Source: Streptomyces sulfonofaciens
GTDB taxonomy: Bacteria > Actinomycetota > Actinomycetes > Streptomycetales > Streptomycetaceae
DNA length: 64,000 nt
Reading direction: 5' to 3'
NCBI RefSeq assembly: GCF_014656295.1
Contig: NZ_BNCD01000004.1
Coordinates: 451,688-515,687 of the forward strand
Part shown: in pieces, positions 26,624-34,687 of the stretch
Numbering within the stretch: position 1 is the first letter of the stretch
Layout of the letters: every line of letters starts with the position of its first letter
The notes under the pieces: generated by a model
The model's database searches: none
Told to the model about the DNA's origin: nothing
Seen by the model: the letters and a program-made list of their open reading frames with translations, nothing else
Program-made: the position numbers and the translations under genes

Positions 26624-27972
26624 GCCCGTCACCGGCGCCCGCGCGGGGCCTGCGCATCGTCCGGCTCGCGAACTTCGTGGCCCCCGCCTCCGGAGGGCTG
26701 CGGACGGCACTGCGCGAACTGGGCGCCGGATACCGCGCCGCCGGCCACGATCCCGTCCTGGTCATCCCGGGCGAACGCGCCCGGTGCCAGGAGATGGAGC
26801 AGGGCACCGTCATCACCCTGCCGGGCCCGCTGCTGCCGGGCACCGGCGGCTACCGCGTCCTCACCGACCGGCGGCGCCTGGCCCGGGTCCTCGAACGCCT
26901 CGCCCCCGACCGCCTGGAGGTGTCCGACCGCACCACCCTGCGCTGGACGGGCGAGTGGGCGCGCCGGGCGCGCATCCCCGCGGTGATGGTCTCCCACGAG
27001 ACCGCCGACGGAGTGCTGCGCACCTGGGGCGTGCCGGACGGCGTCGCCCGCAGGGTCGCCGACGCGCTCAACTCCCGTACGGCCTGGGCGTACACACGGG
27101 TGGTGTGCACCACCGAGTGGGCCGAGCGCGAGTTCGTCCGCATCGGGGCGCGCAACGTCGCAAGGGCGCCGCTCGGCGTCGACCTGGACGACCGCCATCC
27201 GGGGCTCGCCGACCCCGGCCTGCGTGCGGCCCATGCCCGGGCGGACGAACTGCTCCTCGTGCTCTGCTCCCGGCTGTCCGTCGAGAAGCGGCCGGGCACC
27301 GCCCTGGACGCGCTCGCCGCACTGCGCCGGCGGGGAGTCCGGGCCCGTCTGGTGGTGGCCGGTGACGGGCCGCTCAGGTCCCGCCTCGAAGCGCGCGCCG
27401 CGCAGCGCAGGCTGCCCGTGGCCTTCCTCGGCCATGTCGCCGACCGCGGCCTCCTCGGCGCCCTCCAGGCATCCGCGGACGTCTGCCTTGCGCCCGGTCC
27501 CGCGGAGACCTTCGGTCTCGCCGCCCTGGAGGCGCTGGCCTGCGGCACACCGGTGGTCGTCAGCGCCTCCTCCGCGCTCCCCGGGATCGTCGGCTCGGCC
27601 GGTGTCGCGGCGGCGGACGACGGCGAGTCCTTCGCCGACGCGGTCTGCATCGTGCTCGAGCGCCCGGAGGCCGACCGCAGGGAGGCGGCACGCACGCGTG
27701 CGGAGTCCTTCGGCTGGGACACCGCCGTGGCGGCGTTCCTGGGCGCACACGACGCGGAGGTGCGGGTGCGGCCGGCGGCCGCACCGGAAGCGGGGCCGGC
27801 GTCCCGCACGCAGGCCGCCGCACCCGTCGGCGGCGGGGCCCGGCCGGGCACGGCGGGGCCGGGCCACCGGGCTCCGGCCCGCGCCGGTGGCGGTCAGGCG
27901 CGGCGGCCAGGTGCTGCGCGCTCCGGCTCGGTACGGGTGCCGGCGACGGGCGCGCGGGAGGGCGCCGGATGA
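26620..27972 (+). CDS. GT4 glycosyltransferase
   Basis: Second GT-B family 4 enzyme (450 aa) coupled to the first. N-terminal half: RIVRLANFVAPASGGLRTAL, VSHETADGVLRTWG. C-terminal half: LVLCSRLSVEKRPGTALDAL, VVAGDGPLRSRLE, PGPAETFGLAALEALACGTPVVVS with the E-x7-E motif. Residues after about 385 form a low-complexity Ala/Pro/Gly/Arg tail that looks disordered. Its stop overlaps the start of an SGNH hydrolase gene that is now broken, so the original operon had three genes: two glycosyltransferases and an SGNH hydrolase. Confidence 0.88.
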   Translation: MSPSPAPARGLRIVRLANFVAPASGGLRTALRELGAGYRAAGHDPVLVIPGERARCQEMEQGTVITLPGPLLPGTGGYRVLTDRRRLARVLERLAPDRLEVSDRTTLRWTGEWARRARIPAVMVSHETADGVLRTWGVPDGVARRVADALNSRTAWAYTRVVCTTEWAEREFVRIGARNVARAPLGVDLDDRHPGLADPGLRAAHARADELLLVLCSRLSVEKRPGTALDALAALRRRGVRARLVVAGDGPLRSRLEARAAQRRLPVAFLGHVADRGLLGALQASADVCLAPGPAETFGLAALEALACGTPVVVSASSALPGIVGSAGVAAADDGESFADAVCIVLERPEADRREAARTRAESFGWDTAVAAFLGAHDAEVRVRPAAAPEAGPASRTQAAAPVGGGARPGTAGPGHRAPARAGGGQARRPGAARSGSVRVPATGAREGAG

Positions 27973-28136
27973 GGCCGGTCCGGTTCGTGGCGCTCGGCGA
28001 CTCGCTCACCGAAGAGGTGGGCGATCCCGTGGGCGATGGGTGGCGCGGCTGGTCCAGGACACGGAGAAGGCCTGCCAGGTCGCCGCAGCGGCGATTCGTG
28101 AGGCCGTGCAGACCAAGGACGATCCGGCCGACCTGA
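27969..28136 (+). pseudogene. Truncated SGNH/GDSL hydrolase
   Basis: The first 28 codons encode the start of an SGNH hydrolase: RFVALGDSLTE is block I with the nucleophile serine, followed by EVGDPVGDGWRGW. Similarity then stops abruptly near 28050, and the frame ends at 28136. The remaining blocks with the catalytic Asp/His are missing. The start overlaps the upstream glycosyltransferase stop (ATGA), showing it was once part of that operon. The break coincides with a transposase-like fragment, so a transposition or deletion event is the likely cause. Confidence 0.8.
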
Positions 28137-28175
28137 TCAACGTGGCGCTGGAGAAGCTGGTCAAGGCGAGGATGG
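28040..28175 (+). mobile_element. Tn3-type transposase fragment
   Basis: In a different frame from the SGNH scrap, 28040-28175 reads VARLVQDTEKACQVA, AAIREAVQTKDDP and ADLINVALEKLVKAR. This resembles the N-terminal (DUF4158) region of Tn3-family transposases, which has a DNPADLINVALEELV-type segment. About 45 residues survive, with no start, no catalytic domain and no inverted repeats seen. Family assignment is from remembered pattern only. Confidence 0.55.
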
Positions 28176-28176
28176 G

Positions 28177-28270
28177 GCTCTGGTTCAGTCGCTCGGCGAC
28201 GAGCGCGCACGGAGACCGCGCCTTCCTCCTCCAGATCGAGGATGGTGCGGAGACACATCTCCGTGGTGTT
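28177..28270 (-). pseudogene. DtxR/IdeR-type repressor N-terminal fragment
   Basis: The minus strand from 28270 reads NTTEMCLRTILDLEEEGAVSVRAR and then, after a frame change near 28200, AERLNQS. This is the start of the helix-turn-helix domain of iron-dependent DtxR/IdeR/DmdR repressors (consensus DTTEMYLRTILELEEEG...RARIAERLDQS). It stops after that point, where the transposase fragment begins. About 30 codons remain of a normal 230. It is a gene scrap, not a functional regulator. Confidence 0.7.
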
Positions 28271-28299
28271 GCGGTGGTCCTTGTGAGGGCAAGGCCTGG

Positions 28300-29361
28300 T
28301 CAGGCGTGTGACAGGCCTTGCCGAGGTCGCCGGGTGTGGTTTGTGGCGCGGGACGTGAGGTGTTCCCAGTTGCGGTGCGCGATGCCGGCCTTCTGCTCGT
28401 CGGTGAAGGGGGCGTCCTCCAGGAAGGACCGGGCGGCGCCGGCGCTGGTGTCCACGTAGGGGAAGCCGCCGGGGCGGAACCCGTAGGTGAAGGGGTAGTC
28501 AGTGGAGTACAGCATCCGTTCGGTCCCCACGACTTCGGCTGTCCAGCGGAGGTAGCGGGGGCTGACGGTGCCGCTGCCGGCGACCCAGAAGTTCTGCTTG
28601 AAGTAGTCGGCGAGCGGGCGGGCCAGGCCACCGGCGTCGGCGAAGAACCCGGTGTGGTCGAGAAAGAAGAGCACGACCTCCCCCCAGTGGCCGGCAATGA
28701 CCTGGAGATCGGGGTACCGGTCGAAGACGCCGGAGAAGATCATTCGCAGGTACTGCACGCCCAGGTCGTAGTACCAGCCGATCGCGGGCCCTGCCAGCGC
28801 GGTCCCGATGGGGCCGATGTGGGAGTAGTAGGCGTCCATCACCGCCTGCACCGGCATCTGCGGGTGGAAGTGGAGGGGGACCTGCAGCCGCTCCGCAGCG
28901 GCGTACAGCTCGTCGTACTCGGGGTCGTCGGCGAGCTTGGATCCGGTGCGCCCGTAGAGCATGGCGCCTGGGAAGCCCAGCTCGGTGACCGCCCGCTCCA
29001 GCTCCGCGGCCGCGGCCGACGGTGACTGTGTCGGGATCGCCGCGAACGCCTGGAACCGGTCGGGGTTGCCGGCCACAACCTCCGCGAGCTGGTCGTTGGT
29101 GTCGCGGGCCGCGGCGACCGCATCCGAGTCAGGCAGGTTCTGCACGCCCGGTGACGAGATCGACAGCACCGCCGTGTCGACTCCCTGGTCGTCCATGTGC
29201 GCAAGCCTCGTCTCCGCGGTGTCGCGCAGTTGCTGGGCGAGGGGGCTGTCGCCGAACCCCAGGTTCGGCAGCTCCGGCACCCCGGACCGCGTCCACGCCT
29301 CCATGATCGCGGGCAGGACGACGTGCTCTTCCAACGCAATGATCCGAAGTCGGTCAGACAT
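28300..29361 (-). CDS. ACMSD-like amidohydrolase (gamma-resorcylate decarboxylase type)
   Basis: Amidohydrolase_2 superfamily enzyme (353 aa), closest in pattern to non-oxidative decarboxylases such as gamma-resorcylate or 2,3-dihydroxybenzoate decarboxylase. The metal site includes E and H of ALEEHV at the N-terminus, the histidine of VPLHFHPQ, H of VIAGHWGE and D of YSTDYPF. GFPGAMLYGRTG and YLRMIFSGVFDRYPDLQV are also family-typical. ATG 29361 has GAGGAG upstream. It is divergent from a TetR regulator, which probably controls it. The likely substrate is an aromatic acid, by family inference. Base composition is slightly less GC-rich than its neighbours, in line with acquired DNA. Confidence 0.88.
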   Translation of the reverse strand: MSDRLRIIALEEHVVLPAIMEAWTRSGVPELPNLGFGDSPLAQQLRDTAETRLAHMDDQGVDTAVLSISSPGVQNLPDSDAVAAARDTNDQLAEVVAGNPDRFQAFAAIPTQSPSAAAAELERAVTELGFPGAMLYGRTGSKLADDPEYDELYAAAERLQVPLHFHPQMPVQAVMDAYYSHIGPIGTALAGPAIGWYYDLGVQYLRMIFSGVFDRYPDLQVIAGHWGEVVLFFLDHTGFFADAGGLARPLADYFKQNFWVAGSGTVSPRYLRWTAEVVGTERMLYSTDYPFTYGFRPGGFPYVDTSAGAARSFLEDAPFTDEQKAGIAHRNWEHLTSRATNHTRRPRQGLSHA

Positions 29362-29381
29362 GTGATGCTCCTCTGTGCTGG

Positions 29382-29446
29382 TTCCAGTGGAATCATTTGA
29401 ACCGTATCATCGATACTAACGATGGAACCGTCCACGCGGTATCGTT
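29382..29446. promoter_or_regulatory. Divergent TetR operator region with inverted repeats
   Basis: The 90-bp gap between the amidohydrolase and TetR genes holds three inverted repeats: TTCCA-G-TGGAA (29382-29392), GTATC-ATC-GATAC (29404-29416), and AACGAT/ATCGTT (29418-29423 with 29441-29446). TATCGT at 29440-29445 is placed as the -10 box for a leaderless tetR transcript. Autoregulation and repression of the amidohydrolase are the natural reading. Confidence 0.55.
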
Positions 29447-29451
29447 GGTCC

Positions 29452-30186
29452 ATGTCGCCACGTCCACCCAGCGGGAGCAGCGCTTCCGACGCTGCGGCCA
29501 CTGGTCGCGAACAGGCCCGACAGCGGGTCATCGAGGCCGCCGTCGACCTGCTCACGCGAGGAGGTCGCGACGCGGTCACCACCCGCGCGGTCGCTGAAAC
29601 GGCGGGTCTGCAGCCGCCGGCCATCTACCGGCTGTTCGGCGACAAGGACGGGCTGCTCGACGCGGTGGCCGAGCACGGCTTCACCGCGTTTCTCGCCACC
29701 AAGCACGTCGACCCCGACCCGCGGGACCCCGTCGAGGACCTGAGGGCCGGCTGGGACATCGCGGTCGAGTTCGGTCTGGCCAACCCCGCGCTGTACACAC
29801 TGATGTACAGCGAGCCCACGAGGGCCGCCTCGGCCTCCTTCAAGGCCGGCATGGAGATCCTGATGGGCCGTGTCCGGCGCCTTGCCGCCGGCGGCTGGCT
29901 CCGGGTCGACGAGGAACTCGCGGCCCAGATCATCCATGCCACAGCGCGCGGCGCAGTGCTCACCTGGCTGTCCCTGCCGGAGCACCGGCGGAACCCGGCC
30001 CTGTTGGCCACTCTGCGGGAGTCCATGGTCGCCGCCGTAACCAGTCAACGGCCGTCCGTGCAGGACGCGGGCCCGGCGGGCGCCGCCCGCGCCTTGCGCG
30101 CAGCGCTGCCCGAACAGACCACCCTCAGCAGCGCGGAGCAACATCTGCTGAGGGAGTGGCTGAGCCGCCTCGCCGCCGACGGTTGA
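29452..30186 (+). CDS. TetR family transcriptional regulator
   Basis: TetR/AcrR repressor (244 aa). The N-terminal helix-turn-helix is complete: ARQRVIEAAVDLLTRGGRDAVTTRAVAETAGLQPPAIYRLFGDKDGLLDAV. The C-terminal ligand domain contains FGLANPALYTLMYSEP and a WLSLPEHRRNP segment seen in one TetR C-terminal subfamily. ATG 29452 is chosen because a -10-like TATCGT ends 6 nt before it (leaderless). An earlier ATG at 29422 would lie inside the operator region. It is divergent from the ACMSD-like gene. Confidence 0.88.
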   Translation: MSPRPPSGSSASDAAATGREQARQRVIEAAVDLLTRGGRDAVTTRAVAETAGLQPPAIYRLFGDKDGLLDAVAEHGFTAFLATKHVDPDPRDPVEDLRAGWDIAVEFGLANPALYTLMYSEPTRAASASFKAGMEILMGRVRRLAAGGWLRVDEELAAQIIHATARGAVLTWLSLPEHRRNPALLATLRESMVAAVTSQRPSVQDAGPAGAARALRAALPEQTTLSSAEQHLLREWLSRLAADG

Positions 30187-30198
30187 GGCGTCGGCGGC
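30172..30198 (+). terminator. Hairpin overlapping the tetR stop codon
   Basis: GCCGCCGACG pairs perfectly with CGTCGGCGGC over 10 bp around a 7-nt loop that contains the TetR stop codon. Confidence 0.6.
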
Positions 30199-30344
30199 TC
30201 GTGGGGAACGGCACGTCCAAAACCGATGCTGCTGGCCCGCTCCCGCCGCGCCTCCGTACCGCCCCCGGAACGCTACGCACGGCCCGGGGCCGGCGCGGTC
30301 GCCCGGCACGTCGCTGAGCGCGACTCCGCCGCTCGCCGTCGGGG

Positions 30345-31060
30345 TTGACCACAGCGGTCCACGGCACGTTTCCGGCGTGTCCCGGTCGGCCTCCTACGCG
30401 GCGTTCGCGGCGTAGGGCACGGCCCTGGCCACCGCCTGCCTGCCCGACCCCGGAGCCGTGCTCGGGCTGCCCCGGCTGCCGGCACGCCCGCTCGCCCGGC
30501 GCAAGCGGTCGGTCAACACCGTCGTGTACGCCCTCTCGGAGCGGCATGGCGCGTGCCACCTGCACCTCGCGGAAGGGAAGTGGCTCACCGACCGTGCGAC
30601 GTGGAGCGCGGACCGGCCGCACCCCGGCGAGCGTGGACACCGCATGCTGGCGGGCAGCGCCCACCGGCTGCTCCTGGACGCGGGGCATCGCGGCCGGACC
30701 GCCGCCGTCGGCGGAGCCCGAGCTGCCACCGCCGCCGTCGGCGGAGCCCGAGCTGCCACCGCCGCCGTCGGCGACGAGGACGCGGTGGCTGGCCACCGCC
30801 TGGCTGCCGCGCAGGTCCACCGACCTGCTGCCCCAACTGCTCGCCCTGGCCGCCCAAAGGCGCGGCACCGGGCCGCGCGGGACCAGCGCGCGCCTCGACG
30901 CGCACGCCCTTCGTGCGGCGGCCGCGGCCCTGGCGGCCGTGACCGCGCGGGAGGCATCCGCACCGGCCGCCGCGGAGGGGTCCCCGCGGCGGCCGCCGGC
31001 ATCCGCGGGCAGATCCTGCTCGCGCGGTTCCGGGCGCACCGTGCCGGTGTCCGCACCGAC
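30345..31060 (+). pseudogene. Eroded unrecognised gene with frameshift
   Basis: The stretch shows strong third-position GC in two successive frames. First (frame of 30458) ATALATACLPDPGAVLG, NTVVYALSERHGACHLHL and AEGKWLTDRATW up to about 30690. Then, one frame over, PPPSAEPELPPPPSAEPEL, TRWLATAWLPRRSTDLLPQL and LDAHALRAAAAALAAVTARE. A stop codon (TAG, 30413-30415) interrupts the first frame after SASYAAFAA. This is best read as one gene broken by a frameshift near 30690 and a nonsense codon. Neither half was recognised. The second frame stays open into the 3' end of pxpC on the other strand, so the true end is unclear. Confidence 0.5.
30701..30773. repeat. 30-bp tandem repeat, 2.4 copies
   Basis: The unit GCCGCCGTCGGCGGAGCCCG followed by AGCTGCCACC is present exactly at 30701-30730 and 30731-30760, and partly to 30773. 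In the coding-like frame it encodes a PPPSAEPELP linker repeat. It sits at the frameshift of the eroded gene, so slippage may be related. Confidence 0.8.
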
Positions 31061-31210
31061 GGACCAGGCCCCCGCGGCCGGCACGGCAGCCGGCCGGCCG
31101 CAGCCGCGCCCGCCCGCTCCCGGCCGCCTGGCACCTCCCGCACCCGCTCCGGACCGGGCCGCGCCCTCCGCGGCCGTTCCCGGCCGCCCTGAGCCGTCCG
31201 CCGCGCCGCG

Positions 31211-32179
31211 TCAGGCGTCCGTTCCCGCGGCCGCGCGCGTACCGTCCGCCGCCTGCCCGTCCGCCGCTCTCCCGCCCACTGCCCGCCCGCCCAGTGCCCG
31301 CGCGTCCGCCGCCTTCCCGCGCACCGCGACGAACCGCACCGGAGTGCCCGGCACGGCCTGGGCCGCGGTGGCGAGCGCCGGCTCCCGGACGACCGCCACC
31401 ACTGGATAGCCGCCCGTCGTCGGGTGGTCGGCGAGGAACACCACAGGCCTGCCGTCCGGCGGCACCTGCACGGCCCCCAGCACCAGGCCCTCGCTGGGCA
31501 GTTCGCCCGGCACCCGGCGCTCCAGGGGCGGGCCCTCGGTGCGCAGCCCTATGCGGTTGCTCGCCGAGGACACCCGGTACGCGCGTGTGGTGAAGACGGC
31601 CAGCGCCGCGGCCGTGAACCAATCGTGGCGCGGCCCCCAGGTCACCGGAAGCACCAGCTCTCCGGGCGGTCCGGCCTGCGGGGCGGTGTCCACGCACGCG
31701 TGCGGGTGCGCCGGGGGGCCCAGCGGCAGGAGGGTGCCCTCGGCCAGTGGCGGCGGCCCGAGGCCGGAGAGCAGATCGGTGGACCGGCTGCCGAGGACCG
31801 GCTCCACGGCCACCCCGCCGGCGAGCGCCACATAGCTGCGCACGCCGTGCTCCGCGGGACCGACGTCCAGCACCGCGCCCGCGGGCACCGTCACCGGCGC
31901 CCCCCACGCCACCGGTCGGCCGTCCACCCGCACCGCGCACGCCGCGCCCGCGACGGCCGCCGTCACCGTGCACCGCGACCGCAGGGCGCAGCCCGTCAGG
32001 GTGGTCTCCAGGACCGCTGCGGACGGTGCGTTGCCGACCAGACGGTTGGCCAGCGCCGCGGCGCCCGCGTCGAGCGCGCCCGAACGCGGCACCCCCAGAT
32101 GCGCGTGTCCAGGCCGTCCGGTGTCCTGGACGGTCGTCAGCGCCCCGGCCCGCACCACCGCGACGGCCCGGTCTGTCAT
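31211..32179 (-). CDS. pxpC: 5-oxoprolinase subunit C
   Basis: KipA/PxpC-type subunit (322 aa) of the bacterial 5-oxoprolinase PxpABC, which opens 5-oxoproline (pyroglutamate) to glutamate with ATP. Family landmarks: VVRAGALTTVQDTGRPGHAHLGVPRSGALD at the start, ALANRLVGN, VALAGGV, SNRIGLRTEGPPL and FLADHPTTGGYPVVAVV. The last 30 residues are Ala/Gly/Arg repeats of low complexity. The start (ATG 32179) overlaps the pxpB stop (ATGA). Confidence 0.93.
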   Translation of the reverse strand: MTDRAVAVVRAGALTTVQDTGRPGHAHLGVPRSGALDAGAAALANRLVGNAPSAAVLETTLTGCALRSRCTVTAAVAGAACAVRVDGRPVAWGAPVTVPAGAVLDVGPAEHGVRSYVALAGGVAVEPVLGSRSTDLLSGLGPPPLAEGTLLPLGPPAHPHACVDTAPQAGPPGELVLPVTWGPRHDWFTAAALAVFTTRAYRVSSASNRIGLRTEGPPLERRVPGELPSEGLVLGAVQVPPDGRPVVFLADHPTTGGYPVVAVVREPALATAAQAVPGTPVRFVAVRGKAADARALGGRAVGGRAADGQAADGTRAAAGTDA

Positions 32180-32793
32180 CGTGGCTCCTCGGGCAGGAAG
32201 CGGACCCGGGCCCCGGGGGCCAGCAGCGCGGCCGGCACGCGCGCGGGGTCCCACAACACGGCGTCCGTGGTCCCTATGAGCTGCCAGCCGCCCGGCGACG
32301 TGCGCGGGTACACGCCGGTGTAGGGGCCGGCGAGCGCCACGGAGCCGGCCGGCACCCCGGTCCTGGGAGTGGCGCGCCTGGGCACCCGGTAGCGGTCCGG
32401 CAGACCGGTCAGATAGCCGAACCCGGGGGAGAAGCCGCAGAAGGCGACGCGGAACTCCGTGCCCGCGTGGACCGCGGCCACCTCCTGCGGACGCACGCCC
32501 CAGACCTCCGCGACGTCCGCGAGGTCGGGTCCGTCGTAGCGCACCGGGATACCGATGACCTCGCCCGCGCGCACGGGCCGCGGCGGGATGCTCCACGACA
32601 TCAGCCGGCCGGCCAGCCCGACGGGATCGTCCACCCCGTCGAGCAGGACGGTGCGGGCGGCGGGCACGATCTCCCGCACCCGCAGTGAGCCCGCCGCACG
32701 CCGCTTCAGCAGCTCCGCGTGGAGCGCCTCGGCCTCGTCGCCGCTGTCGAGCTCCACCAGCAGAGCGTGCTCGCCCACCGGCAGGACGCTCAT
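32176..32793 (-). CDS. pxpB: 5-oxoprolinase subunit B
   Basis: KipI/PxpB-type subunit (205 aa), the partner of PxpC in the ATP-using part of 5-oxoprolinase. Matches: LPVGEHALLVEL at the N-terminus, EIVPAARTVLL, IPVRYDGPDLADVAE, FCGFSPGFGYLTGLP, PRRATPRTGVPAGSVALAGPYTGVYPRTSPGGWQLIG. ATG 32793 gives the usual length; the frame is open further upstream, overlapping pxpA. 29 bp separate it from pxpA. Confidence 0.93.
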   Translation of the reverse strand: MSVLPVGEHALLVELDSGDEAEALHAELLKRRAAGSLRVREIVPAARTVLLDGVDDPVGLAGRLMSWSIPPRPVRAGEVIGIPVRYDGPDLADVAEVWGVRPQEVAAVHAGTEFRVAFCGFSPGFGYLTGLPDRYRVPRRATPRTGVPAGSVALAGPYTGVYPRTSPGGWQLIGTTDAVLWDPARVPAALLAPGARVRFLPEEPR

Positions 32794-32822
32794 GTGCGGA
32801 CCCTGCCGACCCCGCCGCGGCC

Positions 32823-33593
32823 TCACGCGAACGCCTCCACCCTGACGCCCGCCCGGTCGAGTTCGGCCCTGACCCGGCGGGCCAGGTCCACCGCGCCGGG
32901 TGTGTCGCCGTGCAGGCACAGCGAGCGGGCCCGTACGGAGATGTCGTGGCCGCAGCGGGAGGTGACCACGCCGGAGCGCGCGAGGCCCACCGAACGCTCG
33001 ACCACGGCGCCCGGATCGGTCACCAGCGCGCCGTCCTCACTCCGTGGCACCAGTGTCCCCGCGCGCGTGTACGCACGGTCCGCGAAGGCCTCGGCGACGA
33101 CCGGCAGCCCGGCACCGGCGGCGGCCTCCAGCAGCCGGGACCCGGGCAGCCCGAGAACCGGCAGCCCGGCGCCGTCGCCCGCGAGCAGCACCCCGTCGAC
33201 CACCGCCGCCGCCTGCCCGGCGTCGTGCACGACACGGTTGTAGAGGGCGCCGTGCGGTTTCACGTACGCCACCCGCGAGCCGGCAGCGCGGGCGAAGACC
33301 TGGAGGGCGCCTATCTGGTAGGCGACCTCCGCCGCCAGTTCCTCGGGCGGCACGTCCATGGCGCGTCGGCCGAAGCCGGCCAGGTCGCGGTAGGACACCT
33401 GGGCGCCGATCCGCACGCCGTGCGCGGCGGCGAGGTCGCACACCCTGCGCATGGTGGCCGCGTCTCCGGCGTGGAAGCCGCACGCCACGTTGGCGCTGGT
33501 CACGACCGTCAGCAGCGCCGCGTCGTCGGTGAGGTGCCAGCGGCCGAAGCCCTCGCCGAGGTCGGCGTTGAGGTCGATGGGGAGCGCGGTCAT
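32823..33593 (-). CDS. pxpA: 5-oxoprolinase subunit A (LamB/YcsF)
   Basis: LamB/YcsF family protein (256 aa), the catalytic subunit of PxpABC. Characteristic start IDLNADLGEGFGRW, then TSANVACGFHAGDAATMRRV, IGAQVSYRDLAGFGRR, VKPHGALYN, AEAFADRAYTRAGTLVPR and CLHGDTPGAV. ATG 33593 follows GGAGAAGAG. The gene is 34 bp downstream of the DUF1445 gene and starts the pxpA-pxpB-pxpC run. Confidence 0.95.
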   Translation of the reverse strand: MTALPIDLNADLGEGFGRWHLTDDAALLTVVTSANVACGFHAGDAATMRRVCDLAAAHGVRIGAQVSYRDLAGFGRRAMDVPPEELAAEVAYQIGALQVFARAAGSRVAYVKPHGALYNRVVHDAGQAAAVVDGVLLAGDGAGLPVLGLPGSRLLEAAAGAGLPVVAEAFADRAYTRAGTLVPRSEDGALVTDPGAVVERSVGLARSGVVTSRCGHDISVRARSLCLHGDTPGAVDLARRVRAELDRAGVRVEAFA

Positions 33594-33627
33594 GGAACTC
33601 TTCTCCAGGGTCGGTCGGTGCGGCCGC

Positions 33628-34582
33628 TCAGGCCGTTCGGTACTGCTCGTCGCGGACATCGGTGATGAGCATCCTGCCGGGCGCGTGGGTGAGGGCGAAC
33701 GGCGGCCGGGACGCCGTCAGCACCGCCTGGGGCGTTCCCCCGCAGGCCAGAAGACCGGGACGTCGTCCGGCTGCGCCCTCACCGCCTCGCCGTAGTCCGG
33801 CCGCGCCAGGTCCGCGATGCCGAGACCGCGGGGATCGCCCCAGTGCACCGGGCCGCCGTGCACCGCAGGCGTCAGGGAGCCCTCCCTGATCGCCGAGGCC
33901 AGGTGCCGCGGGGGCACGGGCCGCATCGACACCACCAGGGGGCCGGAGAGCCGCCCGGCCGGCGTGCAGGGGCGGTCGGTGACGTACATCGGGACGTTGC
34001 GGCCCTGCTCGACGTGGCGCAGCGGTACGCCGGCCGCCGTCAGCGCCCACTCGAAGGCGAAGCTGCACCCTATGAGGAACGTCACGAGGTCCGCGCGCCA
34101 GTGCCGCAGCACATCGCCTGGTTCGTCGGCCGGTTCCCCGTGCTCCCACACCCGGTACCGGGGCAGATCGGTGCGCAGGTCCGCGCCGGGCGCGAGGCGG
34201 GTCCGCCAGGAGCCCCGCTCCGTGATGTCGAGCACCGGGCAGGGCCTGGGGTTGCGGTCGCAGAACAGCCGCATCTCGTCGGCCCAGTCGGCAGGCACGG
34301 AGATCAGGTTCACCTGGGTGTGGCCCGGCACCCAGCCGGCGGTCGGCGCCGACACCCCGGCGCGGAACCGCTCGCGTGCCGCCCGCGCCGAGAGCCGCCC
34401 GCCGGGGGTGCGCGGCCCGGGCACCCCGGAACATGCGGAGTCGCGGGGGCGCTTGCGAAGGCATGGCGTCCGCGCGGTCCGAGGGCGCGCAGCCGGCCGA
34501 ACGCGCCGGCTTCGTCGGGGGGTTCGTGCGCGGCCGCCGGGGCCGGGGGTGTCGCGGGGGCAGGTGGCGGAGTCGTGCTCAT
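33628..34582 (-). pseudogene. DUF1445 putative hydro-lyase, frameshifted
   Basis: DUF1445 family (putative hydro-lyase/D-glutamate cyclase type), often encoded with pxpABC. Conserved sequence runs [59 protein letters not shown] and [12 protein letters not shown] up to [11 protein letters not shown], which hits a stop at 33717. The expected family end ([30 protein letters not shown]) continues in the next frame to 33628. Adding one C/G pair near 33747 restores a W-A-C-G-G-T-P reading. A second frame conflict may lie near 34440: ATG 34582 with a GAGGTG site is in another frame from the conserved N-terminus, whose own first start is GTG 34424. Either a real lesion or sequencing errors. Confidence 0.75.
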
Positions 34583-34687
34583 GGGGCACCTCGCTGAGGA
34601 TGGTGGGTGCGTGTGAACCGGACTGTTCCGTCGTGCCAGGACACAAGGCGTGTGCGGGAGCCGGACCGTTGGACGACCCGTCGGACC

